Below are positions 39,753-49,588 of a stretch of 64,000 nt of DNA, one piece after another; within the stretch, counting starts at the first letter, position 1, and every line of letters starts with the position of its first letter. The notes beneath the pieces are model-generated. The model saw nothing but the letters and a program-made list of their open reading frames with translations. It made no database searches and was not told the DNA's origin. The position numbers and the translations under genes were made by a program. Source of the DNA: Veillonella rogosae JCM 15642 (GTDB lineage Bacteria > Bacillota > Negativicutes > Veillonellales > Veillonellaceae); contig NZ_PPCX01000014.1 in NCBI RefSeq assembly GCF_002959775.1, positions 21,078 through 85,077 on the forward strand. The letters run 5' to 3'.

Positions 39753-40140
39753 GATCTGTCAGAACTATTTCTGTTCCGTCATAAGGTAAACCAAGAGCTG
39801 AAAAGGAAATAATAGTCATAGATCTTGTATTCTCAATATTAGGAGGCAATGATATGTTTACCGTATGATGATTGGCGTCTTCTTCAATAGTGTAACTATC
39901 CTTATGTAATATGAAGAGCATTCTACCTTTCCCATTCGACTTATGTCCAAGCATGGACCAAAGCTGAACCTTTTTTAGCATATACACAACCTCTTGAGTA
40001 GCTCCATTTAGAGTATACCGACTAGGTGTTGTCACAATGGGTAAGGCAATAGATATGAGAAGTAATACTAAACTTATGGTAATCATCCACTCAGCTAGTA
40101 AGGAGCCTAACTGGCCATCTATAGGTTGTACCTTAGCCAT
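39679..40140 (-). CDS. Minor pilin-like protein (ComGD/GspH position)
   Basis: Protein of 153 residues starting MAKVQPIDGQLG then SLLAEWMITISLVLLLI. This is the only minor subunit here with the canonical Glu at +5 after the glycine (G12, E17). The C-terminal region, with SFSALGLPYDGTEIVL and a final beta strand, fits the GspH/ComGD fold. GGAGGT lies 7 bp before the ATG at 40140. It overlaps the prepilin peptidase gene by 22 bp. Confidence 0.65.
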   Translation of the reverse strand: MAKVQPIDGQLGSLLAEWMITISLVLLLISIALPIVTTPSRYTLNGATQEVVYMLKKVQLWSMLGHKSNGKGRMLFILHKDSYTIEEDANHHTVNISLPPNIENTRSMTIISFSALGLPYDGTEIVLTDRESGEKNRIWVSVQTGRIRWEEVH

Positions 40141-40661
40141 TGGTATATTACCTCCATATATAGACCACCATGCAAGGCGCACCAACCTCCAAAGCATAGA
40201 AAGGGACCAAATGGAATGTATCGATTACGATAACCTGTTAGTAAGAGATAGAGAGAACCAACACAAAAGGCTACGTAAAAGAAACATACAATCTCCCATG
40301 GCGTAAGCCATGTGGCAATGGCAGAAAACCATTTCACATCACCAAGTCCAAAGCCTTTATGACTCATTAGACGAAGTCCATATGTAATAGCCCCTACACT
40401 GATAACACTTAATAAGGTTATTAACATAGATTTATCGTTTATATAGCTATATATAATTCCACCTAGTACAAGGGCCATAGCCCCTTCATCAGGCAATATA
40501 TAGTAATGCATATCGATGGTAGCACCTGCTATGATGATGAGTGAAAACGCAGCATACAAAGCAACGTGAATAAAAGATATTGCCTTCAATGATAATAGAA
40601 TAGGTAACACTACAGATGCGATATATACGATGAGTCCTATTACATAACTAGTCCCTTTCAT
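40119..40661 (-). CDS. pilD: Prepilin peptidase, protease domain only
   Basis: Aspartic membrane protease of the A24 family that removes the leader from pilins. The two catalytic aspartates are visible: D50 in GATIDMHYYILPDE and D108 in GFGLGDVKW (GxGD motif). At 180 residues with about six helices it lacks the N-terminal cysteine-rich methyltransferase domain of full PilD, so pilins may stay unmethylated unless another enzyme acts. An ATG at 40676 is a second possible start. The intergenic cassette before it separates it from the major pilin. Confidence 0.87.
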   Translation of the reverse strand: MKGTSYVIGLIVYIASVVLPILLSLKAISFIHVALYAAFSLIIIAGATIDMHYYILPDEGAMALVLGGIIYSYINDKSMLITLLSVISVGAITYGLRLMSHKGFGLGDVKWFSAIATWLTPWEIVCFFYVAFCVGSLYLLLTGYRNRYIPFGPFLCFGGWCALHGGLYMEVIYQWLRYNL

Positions 40662-40683
40662 ACCTTGTCCTTCCATATATTAA

Positions 40684-40820
40684 GTACCTTTAATCGATGC
40701 CAATACCAGGCACTCAATATGTATGTGCCAATAAACACTATATGTCGATTAAATTAAACACTATGTACCTAATAAACACTATATGCGAATTAAATAATAC
40801 ATACCTATCGATTAAGGTAC
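40684..40820. repeat. Intergenic cassette with terminal inverted repeats and internal direct repeats
   Basis: The gap between pilin and peptidase genes is bounded by GTACCTTTAATCGAT (40684-40698) and its near-perfect complement ATCGATTAAGGTAC (40807-40820), the latter containing the pilin stop codon. Inside are two copies of AATAAACACTATATG (40730 and 40771, 41 bp apart) and a third shorter copy (ATTAAACACTATG at 40753). A small GGCAC/GTGCC stem lies at 40709-40729. The RNA could fold into one long hairpin that protects the pilin mRNA. Confidence 0.7.
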
Positions 40821-41258
40821 ACTAGGTGCTGTTACAACTACAGCTTTTGCAGTACCACCGCTAACAGCTTCATAAGTAATGGTATATTCTTTACCTTTTG
40901 CTGTCTTAACATGTTCAGTCAAATACCCTTCTTTATAAAGGTTTTCAACTGTTGGTGGTGTATCAACGTTCTTGTCGATCATGTAGAGCTGGGTGGCATT
41001 TTTAATAATTTGAATATCTGCCGTTTCTTTTGCAGATCGGGCTCTATCTGCGGCAGATAAGAACTGCGGCATCGCAATGGCTGCTAAAATAGCGATGACT
41101 GCAACGACAACCATTAATTCTACAAGGGTAAACCCACCTTTTCTCGACTTGTTAAGTCCTTCTCGAACACGACCTATATGTAATCGCTCTACTATCCATT
41201 GTCCACACATTTCTAATCGATGATTTATGCCATGAACCATATGTATAACGGAACTCAT
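40812..41258 (-). CDS. Major type IV pilin / ComGC-like prepilin
   Basis: Prepilin of 148 residues. The class III signal is complete: GG then FTLVELMVVVAVIAILAAIA with Glu at +5. The mature pilin is about 106 residues, small, with no cysteine pair. The leader is unusually long: 42 residues (MSSVIHMVHG to NKSRKGG), and a strong AGGAGG 6 bp before the ATG at 41258 says this start is real. A shorter start at an internal Met (residue 17) lacks a ribosome site. It is the only subunit with its own gap on both sides, as expected for the abundant pilin. Confidence 0.88.
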   Translation of the reverse strand: MSSVIHMVHGINHRLEMCGQWIVERLHIGRVREGLNKSRKGGFTLVELMVVVAVIAILAAIAMPQFLSAADRARSAKETADIQIIKNATQLYMIDKNVDTPPTVENLYKEGYLTEHVKTAKGKEYTITYEAVSGGTAKAVVVTAPSVP

Positions 41259-41320
41259 AATATCCTCCTTTTACATTATTTAATATAATTCGATGCTATT
41301 TAATACTGGTAAAATGATGT

Positions 41321-42496
41321 CTATTGTCCTCCTAGTTTGGCAATAGACGTAAATAAGGGATACATAACAGAAACGACTAATACGGCTACACCAATGCCCA
41401 TGACAGTTAATAGTACAGGTTCTAATAATCTCTCTAATCGAGCAATATATTTTGAAAGTATAGACTCATAGTAGTGACCACAATGGTTTAACATCTTTAC
41501 TAACTCACCGCTTTCTTCCCCAATAGAAACCATTTGCCATATAAAATCATTCCCTATATGACCATTGCGTAAACTTTCTTCAAAAGAATGGCCAGTTAAT
41601 AGTTTTGCCTCCACCTGCTCACTACATTTAGTGCCATATAGATTGCCCCATAAGGGACGAGTAATGTTCATGGTATGAATAATCGAAATCCCTGAGTCTA
41701 GCAACAGAGCCCACACCTTCAACATGCTCGTATAGTACACACAAGTACTCCATTGGTATCGGTGAGCCAACTGCCAAAGCCAACGATGTACTTTACATCT
41801 CATACTATGCTGCTTATAAGCAAATACTATTGAACCTATTACAACACTATGTATACCTATTACCATCAAAGGATGTTCCTTTAACCCTTGTCCTAATGCA
41901 AAGAGGGCTCGTGTCATCAATGGTAGTGTAATATGCATAGTTGTAAAAACCTTTTCAAAGGATGGAATGATAAACAGGATGGTAACGAGAAAGAATACGT
42001 TCATCATAAGAAGAAGAAATATAGGATAAGAAATAGCACTCATAACCTTTTGTCGGAGTTGTCGTTCCCAATCGTAGTGACGTGAAATGTATTGTAAGCT
42101 TTCACCTAAGGTGCCTGCTGCCTCTCCACTTTCTAGTAGTGCTAAGGCTATAGCAGGACAACCTTCACCACGTAATGCTTGCGATAAGGTTTGGCCTCTC
42201 TCAATCGATTCATACAAGGCCGTATATAGCAAACTTCGCTTTCCCTGACAGAGTAACTGTAAAGCCCTTCGTAAAGGCACACCAGACTCTATCAGTAATC
42301 CTAGTTGATAGGTCACATCGACCACCATAGCATGATTCCATTTATGTTTCTTCTTTTCTACTTGTAAAGATATCCTATAAATCTTGTATCCATCGCGTTT
42401 TAGCCGTGTTGCAATCTCCTGTTCTGAATCGCCCCACATCACCCCTTTTTCTGTTTCATTATTCTCATTTTTTACGACATATTCATAAGCCTCCAT
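41321..42496 (-). CDS. pilC: PilC/GspF inner-membrane platform protein
   Basis: Protein of 391 residues with two repeated T2SF domains (about 55-175 and 258-380) and three membrane helices (about 153-178, 200-220, 360-385). It forms the base on which the ATPases act. The N-terminal 50 residues (YEYVVKNENNETEKGVM) are the usual cytoplasmic start. TAGGTG precedes the ATG, and the gene follows pilT by 8 bp. Confidence 0.92.
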   Translation of the reverse strand: MEAYEYVVKNENNETEKGVMWGDSEQEIATRLKRDGYKIYRISLQVEKKKHKWNHAMVVDVTYQLGLLIESGVPLRRALQLLCQGKRSLLYTALYESIERGQTLSQALRGEGCPAIALALLESGEAAGTLGESLQYISRHYDWERQLRQKVMSAISYPIFLLLMMNVFFLVTILFIIPSFEKVFTTMHITLPLMTRALFALGQGLKEHPLMVIGIHSVVIGSIVFAYKQHSMRCKVHRWLWQLAHRYQWSTCVYYTSMLKVWALLLDSGISIIHTMNITRPLWGNLYGTKCSEQVEAKLLTGHSFEESLRNGHIGNDFIWQMVSIGEESGELVKMLNHCGHYYESILSKYIARLERLLEPVLLTVMGIGVAVLVVSVMYPLFTSIAKLGGQ

Positions 42497-42504
42497 GTAT
42501 TCAC

Positions 42505-43524
42505 CTACGATAATTGTTGATCTAATAGCGTATGTAGTTGTTGTTGAGAGCCATATTGTGCCTTCACATCTCTCACAGCCATTTCTAGTGTTTTCATAGG
42601 TAATTGTGTTTCTTGAATGGAAATAATTTGAGGTTCCTTACGAGTGCGAATTAAATTTGCTACTGCATGGGTATTTAGTAAAATATCACGAATCGTAATG
42701 AACTTCTTATTCCACCTAAGTAGTCGCTGACATATAACGGCACGTAACACTTGAGATATTTGACTGCGTACCTCTTCTTGTTGCTCTCCTGGGAAAAGAG
42801 ATATCATACGATGAACAGCCATTACAGCCCTTTGTGTATGCATAGTAGCCATCACAAGATGCCCCGTCTCTGCCGCATGAAGTGCAGCCTCCAAGGTTTC
42901 ACGATCGCGAAGTTCTCCTACCATAATGACATCTGGGTCCTCCCGCAAGGCATCTCGAATACCGTCAGACATAGACTTAATATCGGCACCTAATTGCCTT
43001 TGATGAATCAATGATTTTTTAGGCTTAAATTCAAACTCGATAGGGTCTTCTAAGGTTATGATATGACGCTCCATTGTCTGATTAATATAATCAATACAAC
43101 AAGCTAAGGTGAAGCTTTTACCACTGCCCGTAGGACCACAGACGAGCAATAAACCATCATGGGCCTCACATAATTTTTGTAGCAGTTGCCCTTCACTGTT
43201 ATCATCTAACGAAAGTTGTTGATGACAGAGTAAGCGCAAGGTACCACATATGGTTTGATTAGCCCGATATAGATGAACGCGAATGCGCACACCACAACAA
43301 GAGCATGCTTCATCAATGGATTGCCATTCGTAGGAGGCTATGCCACATCGCCGTAAAATATCTTCGATTAAGTCTGTCGTACACACAAAGCTAGTAGCCT
43401 TCAATCCATCACCATGTCGCAAGTATATAGGCTGTCCACATTGTAGATGAATATCTGTTGATGATAAATGTATTGCTTGTTCTACAATAGTTTCTAAACT
43501 TTCACTATTACAGCATGAGTCCAC
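42505..43524 (-). CDS. pilT: PilT-type pilus retraction ATPase
   Basis: Hexameric ATPase that pulls pili back. 339 residues with Walker A GPTGSGKS (130-137), the Asp box ITLEDPIEFEF, Walker B DPDVIMVGELRD, and the His box GHLVMATMHTQ. The PilT-specific GELRD and the C-terminal SLFPGEQQEEVRSQ block separate it from the assembly ATPase. The GTG at 43524 with GAGGAGG 9 bp upstream is the favoured start, overlapping pilB by 17 bp. An extra N-terminal cysteine cluster (C4, C5, C74, C76, C77) is unusual. Confidence 0.88.
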   Translation of the reverse strand: MDSCCNSESLETIVEQAIHLSSTDIHLQCGQPIYLRHGDGLKATSFVCTTDLIEDILRRCGIASYEWQSIDEACSCCGVRIRVHLYRANQTICGTLRLLCHQQLSLDDNSEGQLLQKLCEAHDGLLLVCGPTGSGKSFTLACCIDYINQTMERHIITLEDPIEFEFKPKKSLIHQRQLGADIKSMSDGIRDALREDPDVIMVGELRDRETLEAALHAAETGHLVMATMHTQRAVMAVHRMISLFPGEQQEEVRSQISQVLRAVICQRLLRWNKKFITIRDILLNTHAVANLIRTRKEPQIISIQETQLPMKTLEMAVRDVKAQYGSQQQLHTLLDQQLS

Positions 43525-44518
43525 AACGATGCACCTCCTCAATAGATGTAACATGCTGAGATACGGCCTCACGGGCAGAATCCTCTAATGATAGTAATAC
43601 ATGTGTTTCTAATTGGTCCCAACAGGCCGAATTAGCTGGAATCTCTAAAAATTCAAAGAGTGCTGTCCGCCCATGGTACGCTGTACCATCGAATTTTCTA
43701 ACTAGTCGTTGTGCAATAGCCCCCATTAAGGTAGCTCGAATTAAATATGGTTCTACCCCCATATCCATGAGCCGCGTTACTACGCCCATAGCAGTATTTG
43801 TATGAATGGTAGACAATACGCGATGTCCCGTTAAAGCAGCTTTAACGGCGAGCTCTGCAGTCTCCTTATCCCTAATCTCACCAATCATAATTGTATCGGG
43901 ATCTTGCCGTAGTACAGATCTAAGGCCTTTTGCAAAGGTAAAGCCAATCTTCTCATTGATAGCAATTTGGATGGCCCCTTTAATTTCAGCCTCTACGGGG
44001 TCCTCTAGACATATGAGCTTTGTTTCCTTTAAATTTAACATGCGGAGCATGGCATATAGAGTAGCCGTCTTTCCACTGCCCGTAGGCCCGCAGATGAGCA
44101 ATAAGCCATAAGGACGTTTTAGTAATTGCCCGATGTGTTCAAAAATATCTGTACGCATGCCTAAAGCTTTAAGGTCTTTATGACTGCCCTCATTGCCCAT
44201 AAGGCGACAGACTAAAGTCTCGCCGTATAAGCTGGGCAAAGTAGATACGCGCATTGTTATGGCTTTATCTTTATGACTCCAAGCCCAACGGCCGTCTTGA
44301 GGCAATCTTTTCTCGCTAATATCTAATGAACTACAAACCTTGATGCGATTAATAATAAGCTCCGCATCTTCATTAGATACTGTCATGTAATTTTGTAACA
44401 GTCCATCTTGTCGTAGTCGAACATGCACACCACTTTTAACAGGATCAAAGTGAATATCGCTTACATGATGTTCTAAGGCATACAAAATAATATCGTCTAA
44501 TGTCACATCTACATACAT
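43508..44518 (-). CDS. PilB/ComGA-type pilus assembly ATPase, compact
   Basis: Assembly ATPase of 336 residues with Walker A GPTGSGKT (144-151), Asp box CLEDPVEAEI, Walker B DPDTIMIGEIRD and His box GHRVLSTIHTN. It lacks both the N-terminal MshEN domain of PilB and the zinc-binding four-cysteine region, and in this resembles ComGA of Gram-positive competence systems. GGAGGTGACC precedes the ATG at 44518. First gene of the pilus operon. Confidence 0.9.
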   Translation of the reverse strand: MYVDVTLDDIILYALEHHVSDIHFDPVKSGVHVRLRQDGLLQNYMTVSNEDAELIINRIKVCSSLDISEKRLPQDGRWAWSHKDKAITMRVSTLPSLYGETLVCRLMGNEGSHKDLKALGMRTDIFEHIGQLLKRPYGLLLICGPTGSGKTATLYAMLRMLNLKETKLICLEDPVEAEIKGAIQIAINEKIGFTFAKGLRSVLRQDPDTIMIGEIRDKETAELAVKAALTGHRVLSTIHTNTAMGVVTRLMDMGVEPYLIRATLMGAIAQRLVRKFDGTAYHGRTALFEFLEIPANSACWDQLETHVLLSLEDSAREAVSQHVTSIEEVHRCGLML

Positions 44519-44660
44519 GGTCACCTCCAATACCTTGCGGTATGTTTTTACCTCACACTAGCGTATGGCGTTATAGGTTTCGACATCATCCCCAAAATTC
44601 CTTTTTTATTTTTAAAAATCCACGAAGCGAAAACTTTTCTATTTTTGAGTATACAAAAAA

Positions 44661-44678
44661 GGCGCCCCGAAGGGCGCC
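44661..44678 (-). terminator. Terminator of the glycolytic operon
   Basis: On the minus strand GGCGCCC, a TTCG tetraloop closed by C-G, GGGCGCC, then TTTTTTGT. A classic UUCG-capped terminator 28 bp after the eno stop. The remaining 140 bp before the pilus operon hold small stems but no promoter that can be named with confidence. Confidence 0.93.
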
Positions 44679-44706
44679 CTTATTGGACTATTAGATATAA
44701 CATATC

Positions 44707-45999
<1,293 letters not shown>

Positions 46000-46084
46000 T
46001 CATAAATCTAATGTGGAGTTATTAAAAATATTCCACCGTTATGTATCGATTAGGTCTAACTGTAGTGAAAGTTAGATCTCAAAA

Positions 46085-47611
46085 TTATGCTTTATGTACT
46101 AAACTATGGCCTGTCATAGATTTTGGTTGTTCTATGCCAGCCAAGTCTAATAAAGTTGGAGCAATATCACATAGTTTACCAGCTTCTAAAGTAGCTGTTT
46201 TTAGTGTGTCACTCATTAAAATTAAAGGAACTAAGTTTGTAGTATGCGCCGTATGAACTTTGCCAGTTTCATGATTTACCATGAGCTCAGCATTACCATG
46301 GTCTGCCGTAATTAACAAGTGACCATTCTTACTGCGTATAGCCTTTACAATACGACCTAAGCAAGTATCTACGGCTTGAACTGCTTTAACAGCTGCTTCA
46401 AAACTACCTGTATGACCGACCATATCTGGGTTTGCAAAGTTCAAGATGATCATGTCATACGTTTCATCTTGAATAGCTTGTACAACTTTATCAGTCACTT
46501 CATAAGCGCTCATCTCAGGCTGTAAATCATAGGTAGCCACTTGAGGGGATTTCACGAGAACGCGGTCTTCACCTTCAAATGGTTCCTCTTTACCGCCGTT
46601 GAAGAAATACGTTACATGAGCATATTTCTCTGTTTCAGCAATGCGCAGTTGACGATAACCACCAGTGCTTAGTACTTCGCCTAATGTTTCAGCCAAGGTA
46701 TCTTTTTCGTATACGATATGAACTGGCAAACCATCTTCGTACTTGGTCATAGTCGCCATATACAAGGATAGTTGTTCTCGTTTAAAACCATCAAAGTCAG
46801 GCAACACTAAGGCTTTTGTAAGCTCACGCCCACGGTCTGGACGGAAATTACAGAAGATAACTGCATCTCCATCTTTAATAGTCCCTTCAGCATCAATGAC
46901 TGTAGGAAGAACAAACTCATCTGCTGCATCTTTGTCGTAGGACTGTTGCACTGCTTTACAAGCAGAATCTGCCATTTCACCTTGACCATGTACAATAGCA
47001 TTATATGCTAACTCAACACGGTCCCATCGATTATCGCGGTCCATTGCATAGTACCGACCACTCACAGTAGCAATCTTACCACAGTGTAGCTCTGCCATAT
47101 ACGCTTCTAAGTCTTTTAAATAGCCTTGCGCACATTGAGGAGCTACATCACGACCATCGAGCAAAGCATGTACATAAACGTGCTCAATACCATGATCATG
47201 AGCCCCTTTGATAACTGCCTTAATGTGATCTAAAGAGCAATGTACATTGCCATCAGATACTAGACCGATAAGATGTAAGCTTTGTTTTTTAGCAACTTCG
47301 TATAGTTCCTTCATAACAGGGCGATTATAAAACTCACCAGATTCAACGTCTTTAGTAATACGAGTCAAATCTTGGTACACAATGCGACCAGAACCAAGGT
47401 TTAAATGGCCGACTTCAGAGTTTCCCATTTGACCTTCTGGAAGGCCTACCGCAAGCCCTGATGCTTCCAATTTTGTATGTGGATACGTATCCCATAATTG
47501 ATTAAAACAGAGCGGCTTCGCCTGTACTACAGCATTGGTTGTATCTGATTGATCCCCCATACCAAAGCCATCTAAGATGACTAGCATTACGGGAGCCTCT
47601 AATTTAGCCAT
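46085..47611 (-). CDS. gpmI: Cofactor-independent phosphoglycerate mutase
   Basis: Interconverts 3- and 2-phosphoglycerate using two manganese ions and a phosphoserine intermediate. It starts MAKLEAPVMLVILDGFGMG with a metal-binding Asp, and the catalytic serine lies in GQMGNSEVGHLNLG. RPDRGRELTKAL, TADHGNAE and HTTNLVP complete the active site. 508 residues. GAGG lies before the ATG at 47611, 13 bp after tpiA. Confidence 0.96.
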   Translation of the reverse strand: MAKLEAPVMLVILDGFGMGDQSDTTNAVVQAKPLCFNQLWDTYPHTKLEASGLAVGLPEGQMGNSEVGHLNLGSGRIVYQDLTRITKDVESGEFYNRPVMKELYEVAKKQSLHLIGLVSDGNVHCSLDHIKAVIKGAHDHGIEHVYVHALLDGRDVAPQCAQGYLKDLEAYMAELHCGKIATVSGRYYAMDRDNRWDRVELAYNAIVHGQGEMADSACKAVQQSYDKDAADEFVLPTVIDAEGTIKDGDAVIFCNFRPDRGRELTKALVLPDFDGFKREQLSLYMATMTKYEDGLPVHIVYEKDTLAETLGEVLSTGGYRQLRIAETEKYAHVTYFFNGGKEEPFEGEDRVLVKSPQVATYDLQPEMSAYEVTDKVVQAIQDETYDMIILNFANPDMVGHTGSFEAAVKAVQAVDTCLGRIVKAIRSKNGHLLITADHGNAELMVNHETGKVHTAHTTNLVPLILMSDTLKTATLEAGKLCDIAPTLLDLAGIEQPKSMTGHSLVHKA

Positions 47612-47624
47612 TTCTAACCTCATA

Positions 47625-48395
47625 TTAAGCGCTTACTTGATTCGCCGCTTTAATAATATCAATAAATTCATCAACTACTAGGGATGCACCGCCTACAAGA
47701 GCACCGTCAATATTTGGTTCTCCTAGAATTTCGAGTGCATTTTCAGATTTAACGCTACCGCCATACTGGATACGCACGGCATCAGCAGCGTCATCATCAT
47801 ATAAAGAACGAATGTAATCGCGAATTGCTTTACACACCTCTTCAGCTTGTTCAGCTGTTGCGGTCTTGCCAGTCCCAATAGCCCAAATTGGTTCGTACGC
47901 AATAATGAGTTGACTCACTTGTTCTTTAGGAATATCAGCCAAGGCCCCTTTTAGTTGAGACGTAATCCAATCAATAGTATGGCCAGCTTCACGTTGTTCT
48001 AAACTTTCACCAACACAGACAATAGGGTTTAAATTATGATGGAATGCACTCTTAATTTTGGCATTTACCGTCTCATCTGTTTCGCCATAATATTCGCGGC
48101 GCTCAGAATGACCGATAATGACATAATTAACGCCTACCTCAGTAAGCATAAGTGGTGAAATTTCACCAGTGAACGCACCAGCATCATGATAATCCATAGT
48201 TTGTGCGCCTACCTCAATCGCTGTGTTACGCGTCAGCGCTACAGCACGCTCAATAGCTGTGAAAGGCGGGCAAACAACTACATCACAGGATAATTCCATA
48301 TCTTGTAACACGCTGTTAAACGCTTCGATCAGAATTGATCCAGACGCAATGGTGCCATTCATTTTCCAATTTCCTGCAATAATAGGTTTTCTCAT
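47625..48395 (-). CDS. tpiA: Triosephosphate isomerase
   Basis: Interconverts dihydroxyacetone phosphate and glyceraldehyde 3-phosphate. 256 residues from the ATG at 48395: KPIIAGNWKMNGT at the start (active-site Lys), catalytic His in IIGHSERREYYGE, catalytic Glu in AYEPIWAIGTG and the phosphate loop YGGSVKSEN. It begins 1 bp after the pgk stop, with GAGGCATAAT shared between the two genes, so coupling is tight. Confidence 0.97.
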   Translation of the reverse strand: MRKPIIAGNWKMNGTIASGSILIEAFNSVLQDMELSCDVVVCPPFTAIERAVALTRNTAIEVGAQTMDYHDAGAFTGEISPLMLTEVGVNYVIIGHSERREYYGETDETVNAKIKSAFHHNLNPIVCVGESLEQREAGHTIDWITSQLKGALADIPKEQVSQLIIAYEPIWAIGTGKTATAEQAEEVCKAIRDYIRSLYDDDAADAVRIQYGGSVKSENALEILGEPNIDGALVGGASLVVDEFIDIIKAANQVSA

Positions 48396-48396
48396 A

Positions 48397-49575
48397 TTAT
48401 GCCTCAGACAATGCAGCAATACCTGGTAGAATTTTGCCTTCTAGGAATTCTAAAGATGCACCACCACCTGTGGAGATATGGCTAATTTTATCTGCCAATC
48501 CACTTTTTTCAATGGCTGCTACAGAGTCGCCACCGCCAACGATAGTCATCGCATCAGATTCAGCTACAGCTTTCGCTACTGCATTTGTACCAGCTGCAAA
48601 GTTTTCCATTTCAAATACGCCCATAGGACCATTCCAAATAATAGTCTTCATTGGAGCCAATGCTTCTACATAGAGTTCACGAGTTTTCGGGCCAATATCT
48701 AATACCATCCAGCCGTCTTCGATTTGATCGACGTCAACAATTTTAGTATTTGCATCGTTGCTGAAAGCATCTGCTACTACAGCATCGATAGGTGTTAACA
48801 ATTTAGCACCTGCTACGCGAGCTTCCATAACAAGGTCTGTGGCGATAGCTTCTTGACCTTCTTCAAATAAGGAGCTACCAATATTGCAACCTTGTGCTTT
48901 AATGAAAGCGTTAGCCATGCCACCGCCGATGATCATAACATCAACCTTAGGCAAAAGGTTAGAAATAACAGAAATTTTATCTGTTACTTTTGCACCACCA
49001 ATGATTGCCGCCATAGGTGTTTTAGGATGCACAACAGCTGCACTTAATGCGTCGATTTCTTTTTTGAGCAAGAAGCCTGCAGCCATAGGGCTATAATCAG
49101 CAATACCAACTACAGATGCTGCATTACGGTGAGATACACCGAACGCATCGTTGATGGCTACATCCGCAAGAGATGCCAATTGTTTAGCAAACTCAGGATC
49201 ATTTTTAGTTTCTTCATTGTGGTAACGCAAGTTTTCAAGCATTAATACATCGCCAGATTGCAATGCTTTCACAGCTTCTTCAACTTTAGGACCAATGCAG
49301 TCATCTACGAATGCTACAGGTTTGTTGATAAGCTCAGATAAATGTTTCGCACATGGTGCCAAAGACATTTCAGGCTTACGTTCTCCTTTTGGACGACCAA
49401 AGTGAGAAGCAAGGATAACCTTTGCACCTTGTTCTACTAAATAGTTAATAGTAGGTAATGCACTACGAATACGAGTGTCATCAGTGATGACACCGTCTTT
49501 CATAGGTACATTAAAATCAACACGAACAAATACTGTTTTATTAGCTACTTGTAAACCTTCGATTGTTTGTTTCAT
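48397..49575 (-). CDS. pgk: Phosphoglycerate kinase
   Basis: Interconverts 1,3-bisphosphoglycerate and 3-phosphoglycerate with ADP/ATP. 392 residues starting MKQTIEGLQVANKTVFVRVD. The signature RVDFNVPM, the substrate site ASHFGRPKG and the nucleotide loop GGGDSVAAI are present. GGGAGG lies before the ATG at 49575, 13 bp after gapA. Confidence 0.97.
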   Translation of the reverse strand: MKQTIEGLQVANKTVFVRVDFNVPMKDGVITDDTRIRSALPTINYLVEQGAKVILASHFGRPKGERKPEMSLAPCAKHLSELINKPVAFVDDCIGPKVEEAVKALQSGDVLMLENLRYHNEETKNDPEFAKQLASLADVAINDAFGVSHRNAASVVGIADYSPMAAGFLLKKEIDALSAAVVHPKTPMAAIIGGAKVTDKISVISNLLPKVDVMIIGGGMANAFIKAQGCNIGSSLFEEGQEAIATDLVMEARVAGAKLLTPIDAVVADAFSNDANTKIVDVDQIEDGWMVLDIGPKTRELYVEALAPMKTIIWNGPMGVFEMENFAAGTNAVAKAVAESDAMTIVGGGDSVAAIEKSGLADKISHISTGGGASLEFLEGKILPGIAALSEA

Positions 49576-49588
49576 CAAAGCCTCCCGA

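Noticed and set aside
40684..40820. CRISPR-like array in the pilin-peptidase gap
   Set aside because: Only two good repeats of 15 bp, no regular spacers and no cas genes in the window.
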